DNA of 64,000 bases from Rhizomicrobium sp. (lineage in GTDB: Bacteria; Pseudomonadota; Alphaproteobacteria; Micropepsales; Micropepsaceae): the NCBI GenBank assembly GCA_037200045.1, contig JBBCHM010000001.1, forward strand, positions 1,116,001-1,180,000, read 5' to 3'. Below are positions 45,038 to 54,256 of this stretch, one piece after another (position 1 is the first letter of the stretch; every line of letters begins with the position of its first letter). The position numbers and the translations under genes are program-made. A model generated the notes under the pieces. The model had not been told where the DNA came from. It worked only from the letters and a program-made list of their open reading frames with translations, and did not search any database.

Positions 45038-45976
45038 ATGCCCACCCTGAATTTCGCCCATCGCGGCGGCGCCGGCCTGTATCCCGAGAACACGCTCGCC
45101 GCGTTCCGCGACGCGGTGGCACGCGGCTGCGACGGCGGCGAGCTCGACGTGCAGCTTTCCAGGGACGGCGAAGTCGTCGTGTTCCACGACTACCGGCTCA
45201 AGCCGGAGATCTGCCGCCTCGGCGGCAAATGGCTCACCAAGCCAACGCCGCGCATCAAGGATCTGACGCTGGGCGAATTGCGCGCCTTCGATGTCGGCCG
45301 CCTCGATCCCGCCAGCCCCTATGGCAAATCACATCCGCATACGATGCCCATGGACGGCGAGACGATCCCGACGTTGGCGCAGGTGCTGGAAGTTACATCC
45401 GCCGCCAAGAAGCCGTTCAAGCTTCAGGTCGAGTTGAAGACCTCCTTCTTCGACCGCGACCTGTCCGCCGATCCGCTCGCGCTCGCCGAGGCCACGGTCG
45501 CCGTGTTGAAGAAGGCGGATTATCTCGACCGCACCATCTTCGTCGGCTTCGACTGGTCCGGCTTGATCCATACCAAGAAGATCGCGCCCGGCGTTGAATG
45601 CTGGTTCACGACGATGGAACTCGACACCTTCCTCGGCCCGGCCAAGGAAGGCGACAAGCCCGCCAACCTCCTCTTGCGCCATTGGGCCGAGACCGGCACC
45701 TCGCCCTGGGCGGCCGGCTTCGACGCGGTGAACTATGGCGGTTCCATCCAGCGCGCGATCAAGGCGGCGGGCGGCGACGGCTGGTTCGCCGATTTCATCG
45801 ACGCAACGCCCGAAGCGGTGGCGCATGCCAGATCGCTGGGTCTCAAAGTTGGCGCGTGGACGGTGAACGACTCCGCCGACATGAAGCGCCTGATCGCGCT
45901 CGGCCTGGACGGCATCTGCACCGACCGGCCCGATCTGTTGGCCAAGGCCTTGAAAGCCGCCGGACCCGTCTCATAA
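45038..45976 (+). CDS. Glycerophosphodiester phosphodiesterase
   Basis: A 312-residue GDPD-family TIM-barrel enzyme that splits glycerophosphodiesters to glycerol 3-phosphate and an alcohol. AHRGGAGLYPENT gives His8/Arg9 and Glu17; ELDVQLSRDGEVVVFHD gives metal ligands Glu35/Asp37 and the second His50. No signal peptide, so cytoplasmic (UgpQ-like). It precedes the old yellow enzyme gene by 31 bases and may be cotranscribed. Confidence 0.92.
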   Translation: MPTLNFAHRGGAGLYPENTLAAFRDAVARGCDGGELDVQLSRDGEVVVFHDYRLKPEICRLGGKWLTKPTPRIKDLTLGELRAFDVGRLDPASPYGKSHPHTMPMDGETIPTLAQVLEVTSAAKKPFKLQVELKTSFFDRDLSADPLALAEATVAVLKKADYLDRTIFVGFDWSGLIHTKKIAPGVECWFTTMELDTFLGPAKEGDKPANLLLRHWAETGTSPWAAGFDAVNYGGSIQRAIKAAGGDGWFADFIDATPEAVAHARSLGLKVGAWTVNDSADMKRLIALGLDGICTDRPDLLAKALKAAGPVS

Positions 45977-46007
45977 GGAAATTCAGCACCAACGTAACGG
46001 AGTACCC

Positions 46008-47093
46008 ATGCCCAACCTCTTCGATCCCTTTACGTTAAAGGACGTCACGCTCAAGAACCGCATCGTCGTGGCGCCGATGTGCCAATACTCCGCCGAAGAC
46101 GGCTGCATCACCGACTGGCATCTGGTGCATCTGGGCTCCCACGCCATCGGCGGGGCAGGACTGATCATCGCCGAAGCGACCGCCGTTTCGCCGGAAGGGC
46201 GCATCACGCCGGGCGACACCGGCATCTGGTCCGACGACCGCGGCGCGCAGTGGGAGCGCGTCACCGCGTTCCTGAAAGCGCGTGGCGCCGTGCCGGGCAT
46301 CCAGATCGCCCATGCCGGCCGCAAGGCGTCCGCCAACCGCCCCTGGGAGGGCGACGACCACATGAAGCCGGACGATCCGCGCGCCTGGGAGCCGATCGGC
46401 CCCTCCGCCGAGGCCTTCGGCGGCAACCTGCCGCGCACGCCGCACGCGATGACCAAGGACGAGATTATCCGTGTAAGGAATGACTTCGCCGCCGCCGCCA
46501 GGCGCGCCGCGGCCGCCGGGTTCGAATGGCTGGAGCTGCATTTCGCCCATGGCTATCTGGCGCAGAGTTTCTTCTCGCCCATCGCCAACAAGCGGACCGA
46601 CGAATATGGCGGCGGCTTCGAGAACCGCATCCGCTTCATCCTGGAGACCTTCGCCGCGGTGCGCGCGGCATGGCCGGCGAACCTGCCCTTGACCGCCAAG
46701 CTCGGCATCTCCGACTTCATTCCCGAAAGCCAGACGGTCGAGGAATCCATCGAGCTGGTCCGCCGCCTGAAGGCGCTGGGCCTGGACCTCGTGGATGTCA
46801 GCCTCGGCTTCAACACGCCCGACATGTCGGCGGTGCCCTGGGGCCCGGCCTTCATGGTGCCCTTCGCCGAGCGCTTCAAGAAGGAGGCCGGCATCCCGGT
46901 CGGCGTCGGCTGGTTCATCAGCGAGCCGAAACAGGCCGACCAGATCGTGCGCGACGGCAAATCCGATCTCATCATGCTGGCGCATTCCATGCTGGACGAT
47001 CCGCAATGGCCCTATCACGCGGCGAAGGCGCTGGAGGTGAAGGACTTCAAATGGACGTTGCCCGCGCCCTACGCCCATTGGATACGGGCGTGA
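46008..47093 (+). CDS. NADH:flavin oxidoreductase, old yellow enzyme (YqjM type)
   Basis: A 361-residue FMN ene-reductase. APMCQYSAEDG with Cys25 and Tyr27 places it in the thermophilic-like/YqjM class; IAHAGRKAS and ELHFAHGYLAQSFFSP (His-x2-His substrate anchor) are intact. It reduces activated C=C bonds with NAD(P)H; the physiological substrate is unknown. Its TGA overlaps the GTG of the GNAT gene. Confidence 0.92.
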   Translation: MPNLFDPFTLKDVTLKNRIVVAPMCQYSAEDGCITDWHLVHLGSHAIGGAGLIIAEATAVSPEGRITPGDTGIWSDDRGAQWERVTAFLKARGAVPGIQIAHAGRKASANRPWEGDDHMKPDDPRAWEPIGPSAEAFGGNLPRTPHAMTKDEIIRVRNDFAAAARRAAAAGFEWLELHFAHGYLAQSFFSPIANKRTDEYGGGFENRIRFILETFAAVRAAWPANLPLTAKLGISDFIPESQTVEESIELVRRLKALGLDLVDVSLGFNTPDMSAVPWGPAFMVPFAERFKKEAGIPVGVGWFISEPKQADQIVRDGKSDLIMLAHSMLDDPQWPYHAAKALEVKDFKWTLPAPYAHWIRA

Positions 47094-47515
47094 GCATCGA
47101 GGTCCGCCTGCTGGAAAAGGGCGAGGAGGCCGTCCTCGCCCACATCGCGCCGGCCGTGTTCGACAACGACATCGAGCCCGAGCTGGCGCGCGAATTCCTC
47201 GCCGATCCGCATCACCACATCGCGGTGGCGATCGACAAGGGCGTGGTCGTCGCCTTCGCCTCGGGCGTCGACTACATCCATCCCGACAAGGCGCGCGAAT
47301 TGTTCGTCAACGAGGTCGGCACGGCGCCGACCCATCGCGGCCGCGGCCTCGCCAAGGCGGTTCTCTCCGCGCTGCTGGACCGGGCCCGCGCCGTCGGCTG
47401 CAAGATCGCCTGGGTGCTGACCGACACCGACAACGCGCCGGCCCGCGGTCTCTACGCCGCCCTGAACGGCAAGGAGCTGACGCTGGACACGGTCCACATC
47501 GAATTCGATCTGTAG
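47090..47515 (+). CDS. GNAT family acetyltransferase, AAC(3)-I-like
   Basis: A 141-residue GNAT protein. VNEVGTAPTHRGRGLAKAVL is the acetyl-CoA loop; ARAVGCKIAWVLTDTDNAPA and RGLYAALNGKE form the C-terminal motif, as in AAC(3)-I aminoglycoside acetyltransferases and their chromosomal relatives. No resistance role can be inferred. GTG 47090 overlaps the upstream stop, so translation is coupled to the old yellow enzyme. Confidence 0.8.
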   Translation: MSIEVRLLEKGEEAVLAHIAPAVFDNDIEPELAREFLADPHHHIAVAIDKGVVVAFASGVDYIHPDKARELFVNEVGTAPTHRGRGLAKAVLSALLDRARAVGCKIAWVLTDTDNAPARGLYAALNGKELTLDTVHIEFDL

Positions 47516-47525
47516 GCGCGGGCGG

Positions 47526-48488
47526 CTACAGCCCCTCGAACAGCGCCGTCGAGAGATAGCGTTCCGCGAAGCTCGGGATGATCACCACGATGGTCTTGCC
47601 CGCCATTTCGGGCCGCGCGCCGACTTCCAGCGCCGCGGCGATGGCCGCGCCCGACGAGATGCCGACCGCGATGCCTTCCAGCCGCGCCGCCCGGCGCGCG
47701 GTCTCGAACGCGGTCTCGTTGGAGATCGTGACGATCTCGTCGATGACTTTGCGGTCGAGGATCGCCGGCACGAAGCCCGCGCCGATGCCCTGGATCGGAT
47801 GCGCCCCCGGCGGCCCGCCGGACAGCACCGGCGAGTCCTCGGGCTCCACCGCCACCATCCGCACGCCCGGCTTCTTCTCCTTCAGCACATGGCCGACGCC
47901 GGTGATCGTGCCGCCGGTGCCGACGCCGCTGATCACCGCGTCCACCGCGCCCTTGGTGTCGTTCCAGATCTCCAGCGCCGTCGTCTTGGCGTGGATGTCC
48001 GAGTTGGCGGGATTTTCGAATTGCTGCGGCATCACCGCGCCGGGCGTCGTCGCGACGATCTCGTGCGCCTTGGCGATGGCGGCGCGCATGCCGCCCTTGG
48101 CCGCCTCGGTCAGCACGATCTCCGCGCCGAGCAGGCTCAGCATCTTGCGCCGCTCCAGCGACATCGAATCCGGCATGACGAGGATCAGCTTGTAGCCCTT
48201 GGCGGCGGCGGTGAAGGCCAGCGCGATGCCGGTATTGCCGCTGGTCGGCTCGACCAGCGTCGACTTGCCGGGCGTGATGAGGCCCTGTTTCTCAAGCGCT
48301 TCGATCATGCCGACGCCGATGCGGTCCTTCACGCTCGACAGCGGGTTGAAGAATTCGAGCTTGAGGAGGATGTCCGCCTTGACGCCCGCCTCCTTCGGCA
48401 ATCGGTTCATCCGCACCAGCGGCGTATCGCCGATGGTCTCTGTGATCGAATCGTAGATGCGGCCGCGCCCGGGCTTGCCTTGTTCCAT
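47526..48488 (-). CDS. cysK: Cysteine synthase A (O-acetylserine sulfhydrylase)
   Basis: A 320-residue PLP enzyme making cysteine from O-acetylserine and sulfide. PLP Lys54 is in [25 protein letters not shown] binds substrate; [12 protein letters not shown] holds the PLP phosphate. It follows an Rrf2-family regulator by 10 bases on the same strand; such pairs (CymR-like) commonly tie cysK to sulfur status. Confidence 0.95.
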   Translation of the reverse strand: MEQGKPGRGRIYDSITETIGDTPLVRMNRLPKEAGVKADILLKLEFFNPLSSVKDRIGVGMIEALEKQGLITPGKSTLVEPTSGNTGIALAFTAAAKGYKLILVMPDSMSLERRKMLSLLGAEIVLTEAAKGGMRAAIAKAHEIVATTPGAVMPQQFENPANSDIHAKTTALEIWNDTKGAVDAVISGVGTGGTITGVGHVLKEKKPGVRMVAVEPEDSPVLSGGPPGAHPIQGIGAGFVPAILDRKVIDEIVTISNETAFETARRAARLEGIAVGISSGAAIAAALEVGARPEMAGKTIVVIIPSFAERYLSTALFEGL

Positions 48489-48498
48489 GCGTGCTCTC

Positions 48499-48951
48499 CT
48501 AAATGGTAAAATCCGCCGTCGCCCCGCCGCCGCAATCCACGCCGGCCGTGCGCGCGCGCTGGCACAGATCCTCGATCGAGATCGCGTCCAGCCGCGCCAT
48601 CACCTCGTCCTGCAGCGTCTGGATCAGCGGCCCCACGATCCGCATGCCGAGCTCGGAGCGCGGATCGATCGGCTCGGCGTCCTCGTCCTCCAGGCTTTCG
48701 GCCACGCGCACCACGTCGCCGACCGAGATGCGCCGCCGCTCCCTTGCGAGGCGATAGCCGCCCCGTGGCCCGCGCACGCCCTTGAGCACGCCGGCGCGCA
48801 CGAGCTGCTGCATCACCTGTTCGAGATAGCGCTGCGGCACGCCCTGGCGGGCGGTGATCTCCTTGGCCTGCACCGGCTCGGGCCGCGCGTTAAACGCGAT
48901 GTCGATCACCGCTTCGAGCGCCAGCAGGGTCTTGCGCGAGAGTTTCAGCAT
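48499..48951 (-). CDS. Rrf2 family transcriptional regulator
   Basis: A 150-residue winged-helix regulator. [20 protein letters not shown] is the recognition helix region and [20 protein letters not shown] the wing. It lacks the three closely spaced cysteines that hold the IscR Fe-S cluster; only [12 protein letters not shown] near the C-terminus has two. With cysK directly downstream it is more likely a CymR-type cysteine regulator. It starts two bases after the dut stop. Confidence 0.88.
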   Translation of the reverse strand: MLKLSRKTLLALEAVIDIAFNARPEPVQAKEITARQGVPQRYLEQVMQQLVRAGVLKGVRGPRGGYRLARERRRISVGDVVRVAESLEDEDAEPIDPRSELGMRIVGPLIQTLQDEVMARLDAISIEDLCQRARTAGVDCGGGATADFTI

Positions 48952-48953
48952 CG

Positions 48954-49412
48954 TCACGTCTGTTTCGCTGTGTGGAGTCCGGTGGAGCCGTGCCCGCCGG
49001 CGCCACGCGCGGTGTCGGACAGCGCGGTGGCCTCGACGAGTTCGACATGTTCGTGCCGCGCGATCACCATCTGCGCGATGCGCATGCCGCGCGAGATCGC
49101 GAACGGCGCCTCGCCGAGATTGATCAGCACGACCTTGAGTTCGCCGCGATAGTCGGAATCGACGGTGCCCGGCGCGTTGAGCACGGTGATGCCGTGATTG
49201 GCCGCGAGGCCGGAGCGCGGCCGCACCTGCGCCTCGAAGCCCGGCGGCAATTCGATGGCGACGCCGGTGGGTACGAGCAGGCGCTTGCCGGGGGCGAGTT
49301 CGTAGTCTTCCGGAATGGCGGCGACGAGATCCAACCCCGCCGCGCCCTGCGTGGCATAGGCGGGCAAAGCGAGGTCGCGGGCATGGGGCAGGCGGAGGAT
49401 ATTGATTTTCAT
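48954..49412 (-). CDS. dut: dUTP diphosphatase
   Basis: A 152-residue trimeric dUTPase that keeps uracil out of DNA and supplies dUMP. The five motifs are seen: [37 protein letters not shown] and the C-terminal GGHGSTG. On the minus strand it follows coaBC after a 223-base repeat-filled gap; the coaBC-dut neighbourhood is conserved in alphaproteobacteria. Confidence 0.96.
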   Translation of the reverse strand: MKINILRLPHARDLALPAYATQGAAGLDLVAAIPEDYELAPGKRLLVPTGVAIELPPGFEAQVRPRSGLAANHGITVLNAPGTVDSDYRGELKVVLINLGEAPFAISRGMRIAQMVIARHEHVELVEATALSDTARGAGGHGSTGLHTAKQT

Positions 49413-49436
49413 AAGCGGTTATTTCGCTCCGACAAC

Positions 49437-49604
49437 CTCTCCCGCTTCGCGGGGTCCGTAGCGACAGCGTGCGGACGCGGAGCGAAGCGGAGCAGGAGGT
49501 CGAAATTCGCGCAGCGAATTTCGGGTGAGGGGTCGTTCGCGGCAGGCATCCCCTCACCCGAAAAATGCTGACGCATTTTTCGACATCTCCCGCAAGCGGG
49601 AGAG
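49437..49604. repeat. Composite palindromic intergenic element, coaBC/dut
   Basis: A 168-base element with inverted ends CTCTCCCGCTT (49437-49447) and AAGCGGGAGAG (49594-49604). Nested hairpins are GAAATTCGC-GCA-GCGAATTTC and CGAAAAATGC-TGAC-GCATTTTTCG, and CCCCTCACCC / GGGTGAGGGG adds a further pair. Similar elements are common between alphaproteobacterial genes; no coding potential. Confidence 0.75.
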
Positions 49605-49635
49605 GTAAGGGGGCGTGCAACCAATGGGGGCGCCA

Positions 49636-50838
49636 TCACGCCGCCCCCTTCAGCGCATCCGCGATCCGCGCCGCCAGCCGCGTGCCGACATCGGTCTTCG
49701 CCATCTCCGGCCAGTCCTCGACGCCGTTCGCCGTCACGATATGCACCGTATTGCGGTCGCCGCCCATGATCCCCGTCGCCGGGCTCACATCGTTCGCCAC
49801 GATCCAGTCGCAGCCCTTGCGCGTCCGCTTCTCGATCGCGTGCTTGATTACGTCGTCGGTCTCCGCCGCGAAGCCGATCACCAGTCGCGGCCGCCGCGCA
49901 TGGCGCGACAGCGTCGCCAGGATGTCCGGGTTCTCGACCAGCCGGATGGCCGGCGCCGCCGCGTCCTTCTCCTTCTTGATCTTGCTGTTCGCCACGACCT
50001 CCGGCCGCCAGTCGGCGACCGCGGCCGCCATCACCGCGACATCGGCGGGCAGGGCGCTCTCGCAGGCCGCCAGCATCTCGCGCGCGGTCGTGACCTTGAG
50101 CAGCTTCACGCCCGCCGGCGCCGCCAGCTCCACCGGCCCCGACACCAGCGCGACCTCGGCGCCCGCGCGCGCCAGCGCGTCGGCGATGGCATAGCCCTGC
50201 TTGCCCGACGACCGGTTGGCGATGAAGCGCACCGGATCGAGCGGCTCCTGCGTCGGCCCCGCCGTCACCAGCGCCTTGAACCCATCCAGCGCGCGCGACG
50301 CGGAGAGCGCGCGTTCCACCGCATCGGCGATCTCCTCCGGTTCGGCCAGCCGGCCGAGGCCGGTCTCGCCGTCGGCCATCTCGCCGTCATTGGGCCCGAC
50401 GAAAGTCACGCCGTCCGCCGCGAGGCGCTCCAGGTTCCGCTGCGTCGCCGCGCGATGCCACATCTGCACGTTCATCGCCGGCGCCATCAGCACCGGCTTG
50501 TTGGTCGCCAGCAGCGTCGTGGAGGCCAGATCGTTCGCCAGCCCGTTCGCCGCCTTGGCGATCAAATCGGCTGTCGCCGGCGCCACCACGACCAGATCGG
50601 CCGAGCGCGACAGCGCGATATGGCCCATCTCCGCCTCGTCGGTCAGGTCGAACAGGTCCTGATAGACCTTGTCCTTGGTAAGTGACCCAACGGAAAGCGG
50701 GGTGACGAACTCCGCCCCGGCCTTGGTCAGGATCGCGCGCACGCCGATGCCGCGCTTCTGCAGCAGGCGGATCAGCAGCAGGGACTTGTAGGCGGCGATC
50801 CCGCCGCCGATGATGAGCAACACGCTTTTGCCGCGCAT
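49636..50838 (-). CDS. coaBC: Bifunctional phosphopantothenoylcysteine decarboxylase/synthetase
   Basis: A 400-residue CoA-biosynthesis enzyme. The CoaC part (about 1-185) has the FMN segment IIGGGIAAYKSL and PAMNVQMW; the CoaB part has VTAGPTQEPLDPVRFIANRS and SGKQGYAIA, then AAAVADWRP and GFAAETDD. The CoaC substrate-clamp motif reads GEMADGETGLGRLAEP, so Asp stands where the enteric enzyme has its catalytic Cys158. The base sequence was checked. Other bacterial lineages also vary here. Confidence 0.95.
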   Translation of the reverse strand: MRGKSVLLIIGGGIAAYKSLLLIRLLQKRGIGVRAILTKAGAEFVTPLSVGSLTKDKVYQDLFDLTDEAEMGHIALSRSADLVVVAPATADLIAKAANGLANDLASTTLLATNKPVLMAPAMNVQMWHRAATQRNLERLAADGVTFVGPNDGEMADGETGLGRLAEPEEIADAVERALSASRALDGFKALVTAGPTQEPLDPVRFIANRSSGKQGYAIADALARAGAEVALVSGPVELAAPAGVKLLKVTTAREMLAACESALPADVAVMAAAVADWRPEVVANSKIKKEKDAAAPAIRLVENPDILATLSRHARRPRLVIGFAAETDDVIKHAIEKRTRKGCDWIVANDVSPATGIMGGDRNTVHIVTANGVEDWPEMAKTDVGTRLAARIADALKGAA

Positions 50839-50866
50839 GCGGATGAAACCTCGCCGGAGACCGGCA

Positions 50867-50896
50867 ATTATACCGGTCCTTGCGGGGAAATATAAT
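50867..50896. promoter_or_regulatory. Divergent -10 elements, coaBC and feruloyl-CoA-synthase-like gene
   Basis: TATAAT occurs on the minus strand at 50872-50867, about 30 bases before coaBC, and on the plus strand at 50891-50896, 46 bases before the ligase gene. Neither has a clear -35. Together they suggest back-to-back promoters in the 104-base gap. Confidence 0.45.
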
Positions 50897-50942
50897 GATT
50901 CACGGACCCGAAGTGTAGTTCGGGCCGTCGGGGAGCAAGACC

Positions 50943-52814
50943 ATGAATATCCAGGTGAAAAACACCGACCTGCCGCCGTTCCGGCCGCTGCCGCAGAAGC
51001 CGCCGGCGATCGATCTGCGCAAAATGCCCGATGGCACGGTGTATATCGCGCAGACTCACGCGCTGGGGCCGATGCACCGCTCCATCGCCCATCTGTTCGC
51101 GGACCGGGCGAAAAAGCATCCCGAGCGCAACTTCATCGGCGAGCGGGTGCCGCTCGAAGGCGGCAAGACCGGCGACTGGCGCTTTATCACCTATGGCGAG
51201 ATGTACGAACGCGCCCAGGCCGTCGCCCAGGCGCTGCTCAGCCGCGGCATGAATGCCGACACGCCGCTGATGATCCTGTCGGGCAACTCGATCCGGCACG
51301 CCACGATGATGCTGGGCGCGATGTTCGCCGGCGTTCCCATCGCGCCGGTCTCGGTCGCCTATTCGCTGATGTCGGGCGATCACTCCAAGCTCAAGCACGT
51401 CTTCGCCGTCGCCGAGCCCAAGATGATCTTCGCCGAGCAGGGGCCGCTCTACGCCCGCGCCCTGGCCGCGCTGCCGCTGGGCGGTGTCGAGGTCGTGACC
51501 GCGATGCCGGTTCCCGGCCGCGAGACGACACCTTACGAAGACCTGATCCGCACCAACCCCTCGCCCGACGTCGCCCGGGCGACGGAGGCGCTGCATCACG
51601 GCACGACGGCGAAATATCTCTTCACCTCCGGCTCGACCGGCATGCCCAAGGGCGTGGTGCAGACCCATGGCATGATGTGCGCCGTGATCGCGGCGCAGGA
51701 GGCGCTGCGCACCGAGCCGCCCAATCCCGACGAGATCCCGCAGAGCCTGGAATGGATGCCGTGGAACCATATCAGCGCCGGCAATATCGGCTTCAACAAC
51801 CAGATCAATGCCGGCGGCACGATCTATCTCGACGCCGGCAAGCCGATCCCCGGCCTGTTCGACGAGACGATCCGCAATCTGCGCGACATCACCCCGCTCG
51901 GCATCGGCACCGCGCCGATCGCCTTCGGCTGGCTGTGCGACGCGATGGAGCGCGACGAGACCCTGCGCGACCACGTCTTCAAGAAGCTGCGCATGGCCGG
52001 CTATGGCGGCGCGACTCTGAGCCAGGACATCTATGAGCGCTTCCAGGCGCTCGCCATCGCCTCGACCGGCGAGCGCATCCCGATGACGACGATGTACGGC
52101 GCGACGGAGACGCAGGGCGTGACCGTGGTCCACTGGATCACCGAGCGCGTCGGCCTGATCGGCCTGCCGCTGCCCGGCATCACGCTGAAGCTCGTGCCCA
52201 ACGGCACCAAGCTCGAAGTGCGGGTGAAGGGTCCGACCGTCACGCCCGGCTATCACAAGCGCCCCGACCTGACCGCCGCCGCGTTCGACGATGAAGGCTT
52301 CTACAGCCTCGGCGACGCCGCGAAGTTCATCGACGAGAGCGATCCGGCGCAGGGCCTGGTCTTCGACGGCCGCGTGACGGAGGATTTCAAGCTCGACAGC
52401 GGCACCTGGGTCTCGGCCGGCACGCTCCGCGCCCACGCCGTCGCCGCCGCTTCGCCGCTGATCTTCGATTGCGTGGTGTGCGGGCAGGACAAGCCCTTCG
52501 TCGGCCTGCTCGCCTGGCCGGTCGCCGCGGCGGCGGCCGCGCTCAGCGGCAAGTCCGATCCGGCCGAGATCGTGAAGGACGAAAAGGTCCGCGCCTTCGT
52601 GCGGGAGAAGTTCGCCGCCTATAACCGCGAGCAGACGGGCTCGTCGTCGCGCATCCGGCGCGTCATCCTGATGGCCGAGCCGCCCTCGGTGGACGGCCAC
52701 GAGATCACCGACAAGGGCTATGTCAACCAGCGCGCCACGATGGACCGCCGCCGCGTGCTGGTCGACAAGCTGTTCGCCGCCGCGCCCGATCCGGAGGTGA
52801 TCGAGATTTCCTAG
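50943..52814 (+). CDS. Acyl-CoA synthetase, feruloyl-CoA synthase type
   Basis: A 623-residue ANL-superfamily ligase that activates a carboxylic acid as acyl-AMP then thioester. The A3 motif is YLFTSGSTGMPKGVVQTHGM; A5 is MYGATETQG; GFYSLGDAAKF and the late Lys in EITDKGYVNQRATMDRR follow. The N-terminus (FRPLPQKPPAIDLRKMPDGT) and the long insertions resemble feruloyl-CoA synthases, which begin ferulate breakdown. No enoyl-CoA hydratase/aldolase partner is adjacent, so the substrate is inferred. Confidence 0.85.
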   Translation: MNIQVKNTDLPPFRPLPQKPPAIDLRKMPDGTVYIAQTHALGPMHRSIAHLFADRAKKHPERNFIGERVPLEGGKTGDWRFITYGEMYERAQAVAQALLSRGMNADTPLMILSGNSIRHATMMLGAMFAGVPIAPVSVAYSLMSGDHSKLKHVFAVAEPKMIFAEQGPLYARALAALPLGGVEVVTAMPVPGRETTPYEDLIRTNPSPDVARATEALHHGTTAKYLFTSGSTGMPKGVVQTHGMMCAVIAAQEALRTEPPNPDEIPQSLEWMPWNHISAGNIGFNNQINAGGTIYLDAGKPIPGLFDETIRNLRDITPLGIGTAPIAFGWLCDAMERDETLRDHVFKKLRMAGYGGATLSQDIYERFQALAIASTGERIPMTTMYGATETQGVTVVHWITERVGLIGLPLPGITLKLVPNGTKLEVRVKGPTVTPGYHKRPDLTAAAFDDEGFYSLGDAAKFIDESDPAQGLVFDGRVTEDFKLDSGTWVSAGTLRAHAVAAASPLIFDCVVCGQDKPFVGLLAWPVAAAAAALSGKSDPAEIVKDEKVRAFVREKFAAYNREQTGSSSRIRRVILMAEPPSVDGHEITDKGYVNQRATMDRRRVLVDKLFAAAPDPEVIEIS

Positions 52815-52963
52815 AAGCGGTCTCGCGAAATTTCCCCGCTTTGAGCGCTTTCGAGCCCGCGACACGGTTCCGGGACGTGTTTCTACGTGCGTAGACAATG
52901 CGTATTTCCCGGCGCGCGCGACCCGTTAACGTGGCGCTCAGGTCTTTTTGCTGAGATGACGCC

Positions 52964-53188
52964 ATGCATGCGACAAGCCTCCTGACAGCCGACGATCTGT
53001 GCCGCATCGCGGCCGACCTGGTCGATGAGCACGGCATCGACGCGCGCGACTACGCGCGGCGCGCCGTCCTGTGCCTGGAGGCCGAAGGCGCCCGCGACCG
53101 CGCGCAGTTCTGGCAGACCTTGTGCGTCCTGCTCGACGACATCGCCGAAAACCGCCTGGACCCGCTGAGCCCGGTGACGCTGCATTGA
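52964..53188 (+). CDS. Small hypothetical protein
   Basis: A 74-residue acidic helical protein with no recognised family: LTADDLCRIAADLVDEHGID, ARDYARRAVLCLEAEG and RAQFWQTLCVLLDDIAEN. The pattern of amphipathic helices and normal codon use suggest a real gene. It stands alone between the ligase and the esterases. Confidence 0.6.
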   Translation: MHATSLLTADDLCRIAADLVDEHGIDARDYARRAVLCLEAEGARDRAQFWQTLCVLLDDIAENRLDPLSPVTLH

Positions 53189-53190
53189 AT

Positions 53191-53215
53191 CTACCTTCCC
53201 CTTGAGGGAGGGTAG
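53191..53215. repeat. CTACC...GGTAG hairpin repeat
   Basis: CTACCTTCC-CCTTGA-GGGAGGGTAG palindrome directly after the small-protein gene. It shares CTTGAGGGAGGGTAG with 484-498 and the hairpin form with 61807-61831. Confidence 0.6.
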
Positions 53216-53285
53216 GCTCACCCCATCTTGCGTCGCGCCCGCGCTTGCCCTCACACTCCCGGTCCCAACCAACACCCGGATACCC

Positions 53286-54224
53286 ATGCCGCTCGATCCC
53301 ATCGTCAAGGGCCTGCTCGACCAGATGAAGGCCGCGAGCATGCCCAAGCTGCAGCACATCGGCGCCGTCGCCGGCCGCGAACAGATGTACGCGATGATGC
53401 AGATGGTGGGCCCGCGCGACGTGCCCGTCGGCAAGACCGAGAACCTGACGGTGCCCGGCCCCGGTGGCCCGATTCCCGTGCGTGTCTATACCCCGGTCGC
53501 GGCGGGCAAGGAGGCGATGCCGACGCTCGTCTATTATCACGGCGGCGGCTTCGTCATCGGCAGCGTCGAGGTGGTGGACGGCCTCTGCCGCATCATGGCG
53601 AACGAGGGTGGCCTGCGCGTGATCTCGGTCGATTACCGCCTCGCGCCGGAGCACAAATTCCCCGCCGCGCTGGACGATGCCTTCGCCGTCGTCGCCTGGA
53701 TCGCGCAGAACGCCGCCGAGATCGGCGTCGACGCCAACCGCATCGCGGTGGGCGGCGACAGCGCCGGCGGCGCGCTGGCGGCCGAAGTGGCCCAGCTCGC
53801 CAAGGCCAAGGGCGGCGTCAAGCTCGCCGCCCAGATGCTGCTGTTTCCCGTCGTGCAGGTGGGCGAGGAGACCGCCTCGATGCGCGAATTCGCCGTCGGC
53901 TATTTCCTCGAAAAGGAAACGCTCGACTGGTTCTATGCGAGCTACCTTCCCGCCGGCGCCGACCTTAGCGATCCCAGGATTTCACCCCTGCGCGCCAAGG
54001 ATCTGTCGGGCCTGCCGCCCGCCTATGTCATGCTCGGCGGCTACGATCCCTTGCACGACGAGGGCATGCAATATGCCGACAAGCTGCGCGCCGCCGGCGT
54101 GAAGGTCGAGATTGCCGATTTCGCCGACATGGTCCACGACTTCATCTATTTCCAGGCGATCGTGCCCCAGGCGCGCGAGGCGCTCGCCAGCGCGGTCAAG
54201 GCCATTGCGGCGATGCTGGGATAA
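53286..54224 (+). CDS. Alpha/beta hydrolase, HSL-family esterase 1
   Basis: A 312-residue esterase of the hormone-sensitive-lipase (family IV) type. YYHGGGFVIGS is the oxyanion-hole motif; GGDSAGGALAAEV holds the nucleophile Ser; the catalytic Asp is in GGYDPLHDEG and His in MVHDF. ATG 53286 begins MPLDPIVKGLLDQMKAAS. It is a tandem paralogue of the next gene (about 32 bases apart), indicating local duplication. Confidence 0.9.
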   Translation: MPLDPIVKGLLDQMKAASMPKLQHIGAVAGREQMYAMMQMVGPRDVPVGKTENLTVPGPGGPIPVRVYTPVAAGKEAMPTLVYYHGGGFVIGSVEVVDGLCRIMANEGGLRVISVDYRLAPEHKFPAALDDAFAVVAWIAQNAAEIGVDANRIAVGGDSAGGALAAEVAQLAKAKGGVKLAAQMLLFPVVQVGEETASMREFAVGYFLEKETLDWFYASYLPAGADLSDPRISPLRAKDLSGLPPAYVMLGGYDPLHDEGMQYADKLRAAGVKVEIADFADMVHDFIYFQAIVPQAREALASAVKAIAAMLG

Positions 54225-54256
54225 GCTTCGTCAATCGACATAAGGGAAGATCCGCC

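Noticed and set aside
48499..48951. IscR (Fe-S cluster regulator)
   Set aside because: The three closely spaced cysteines that bind the cluster are missing, and the neighbour is cysK rather than isc/suf genes.
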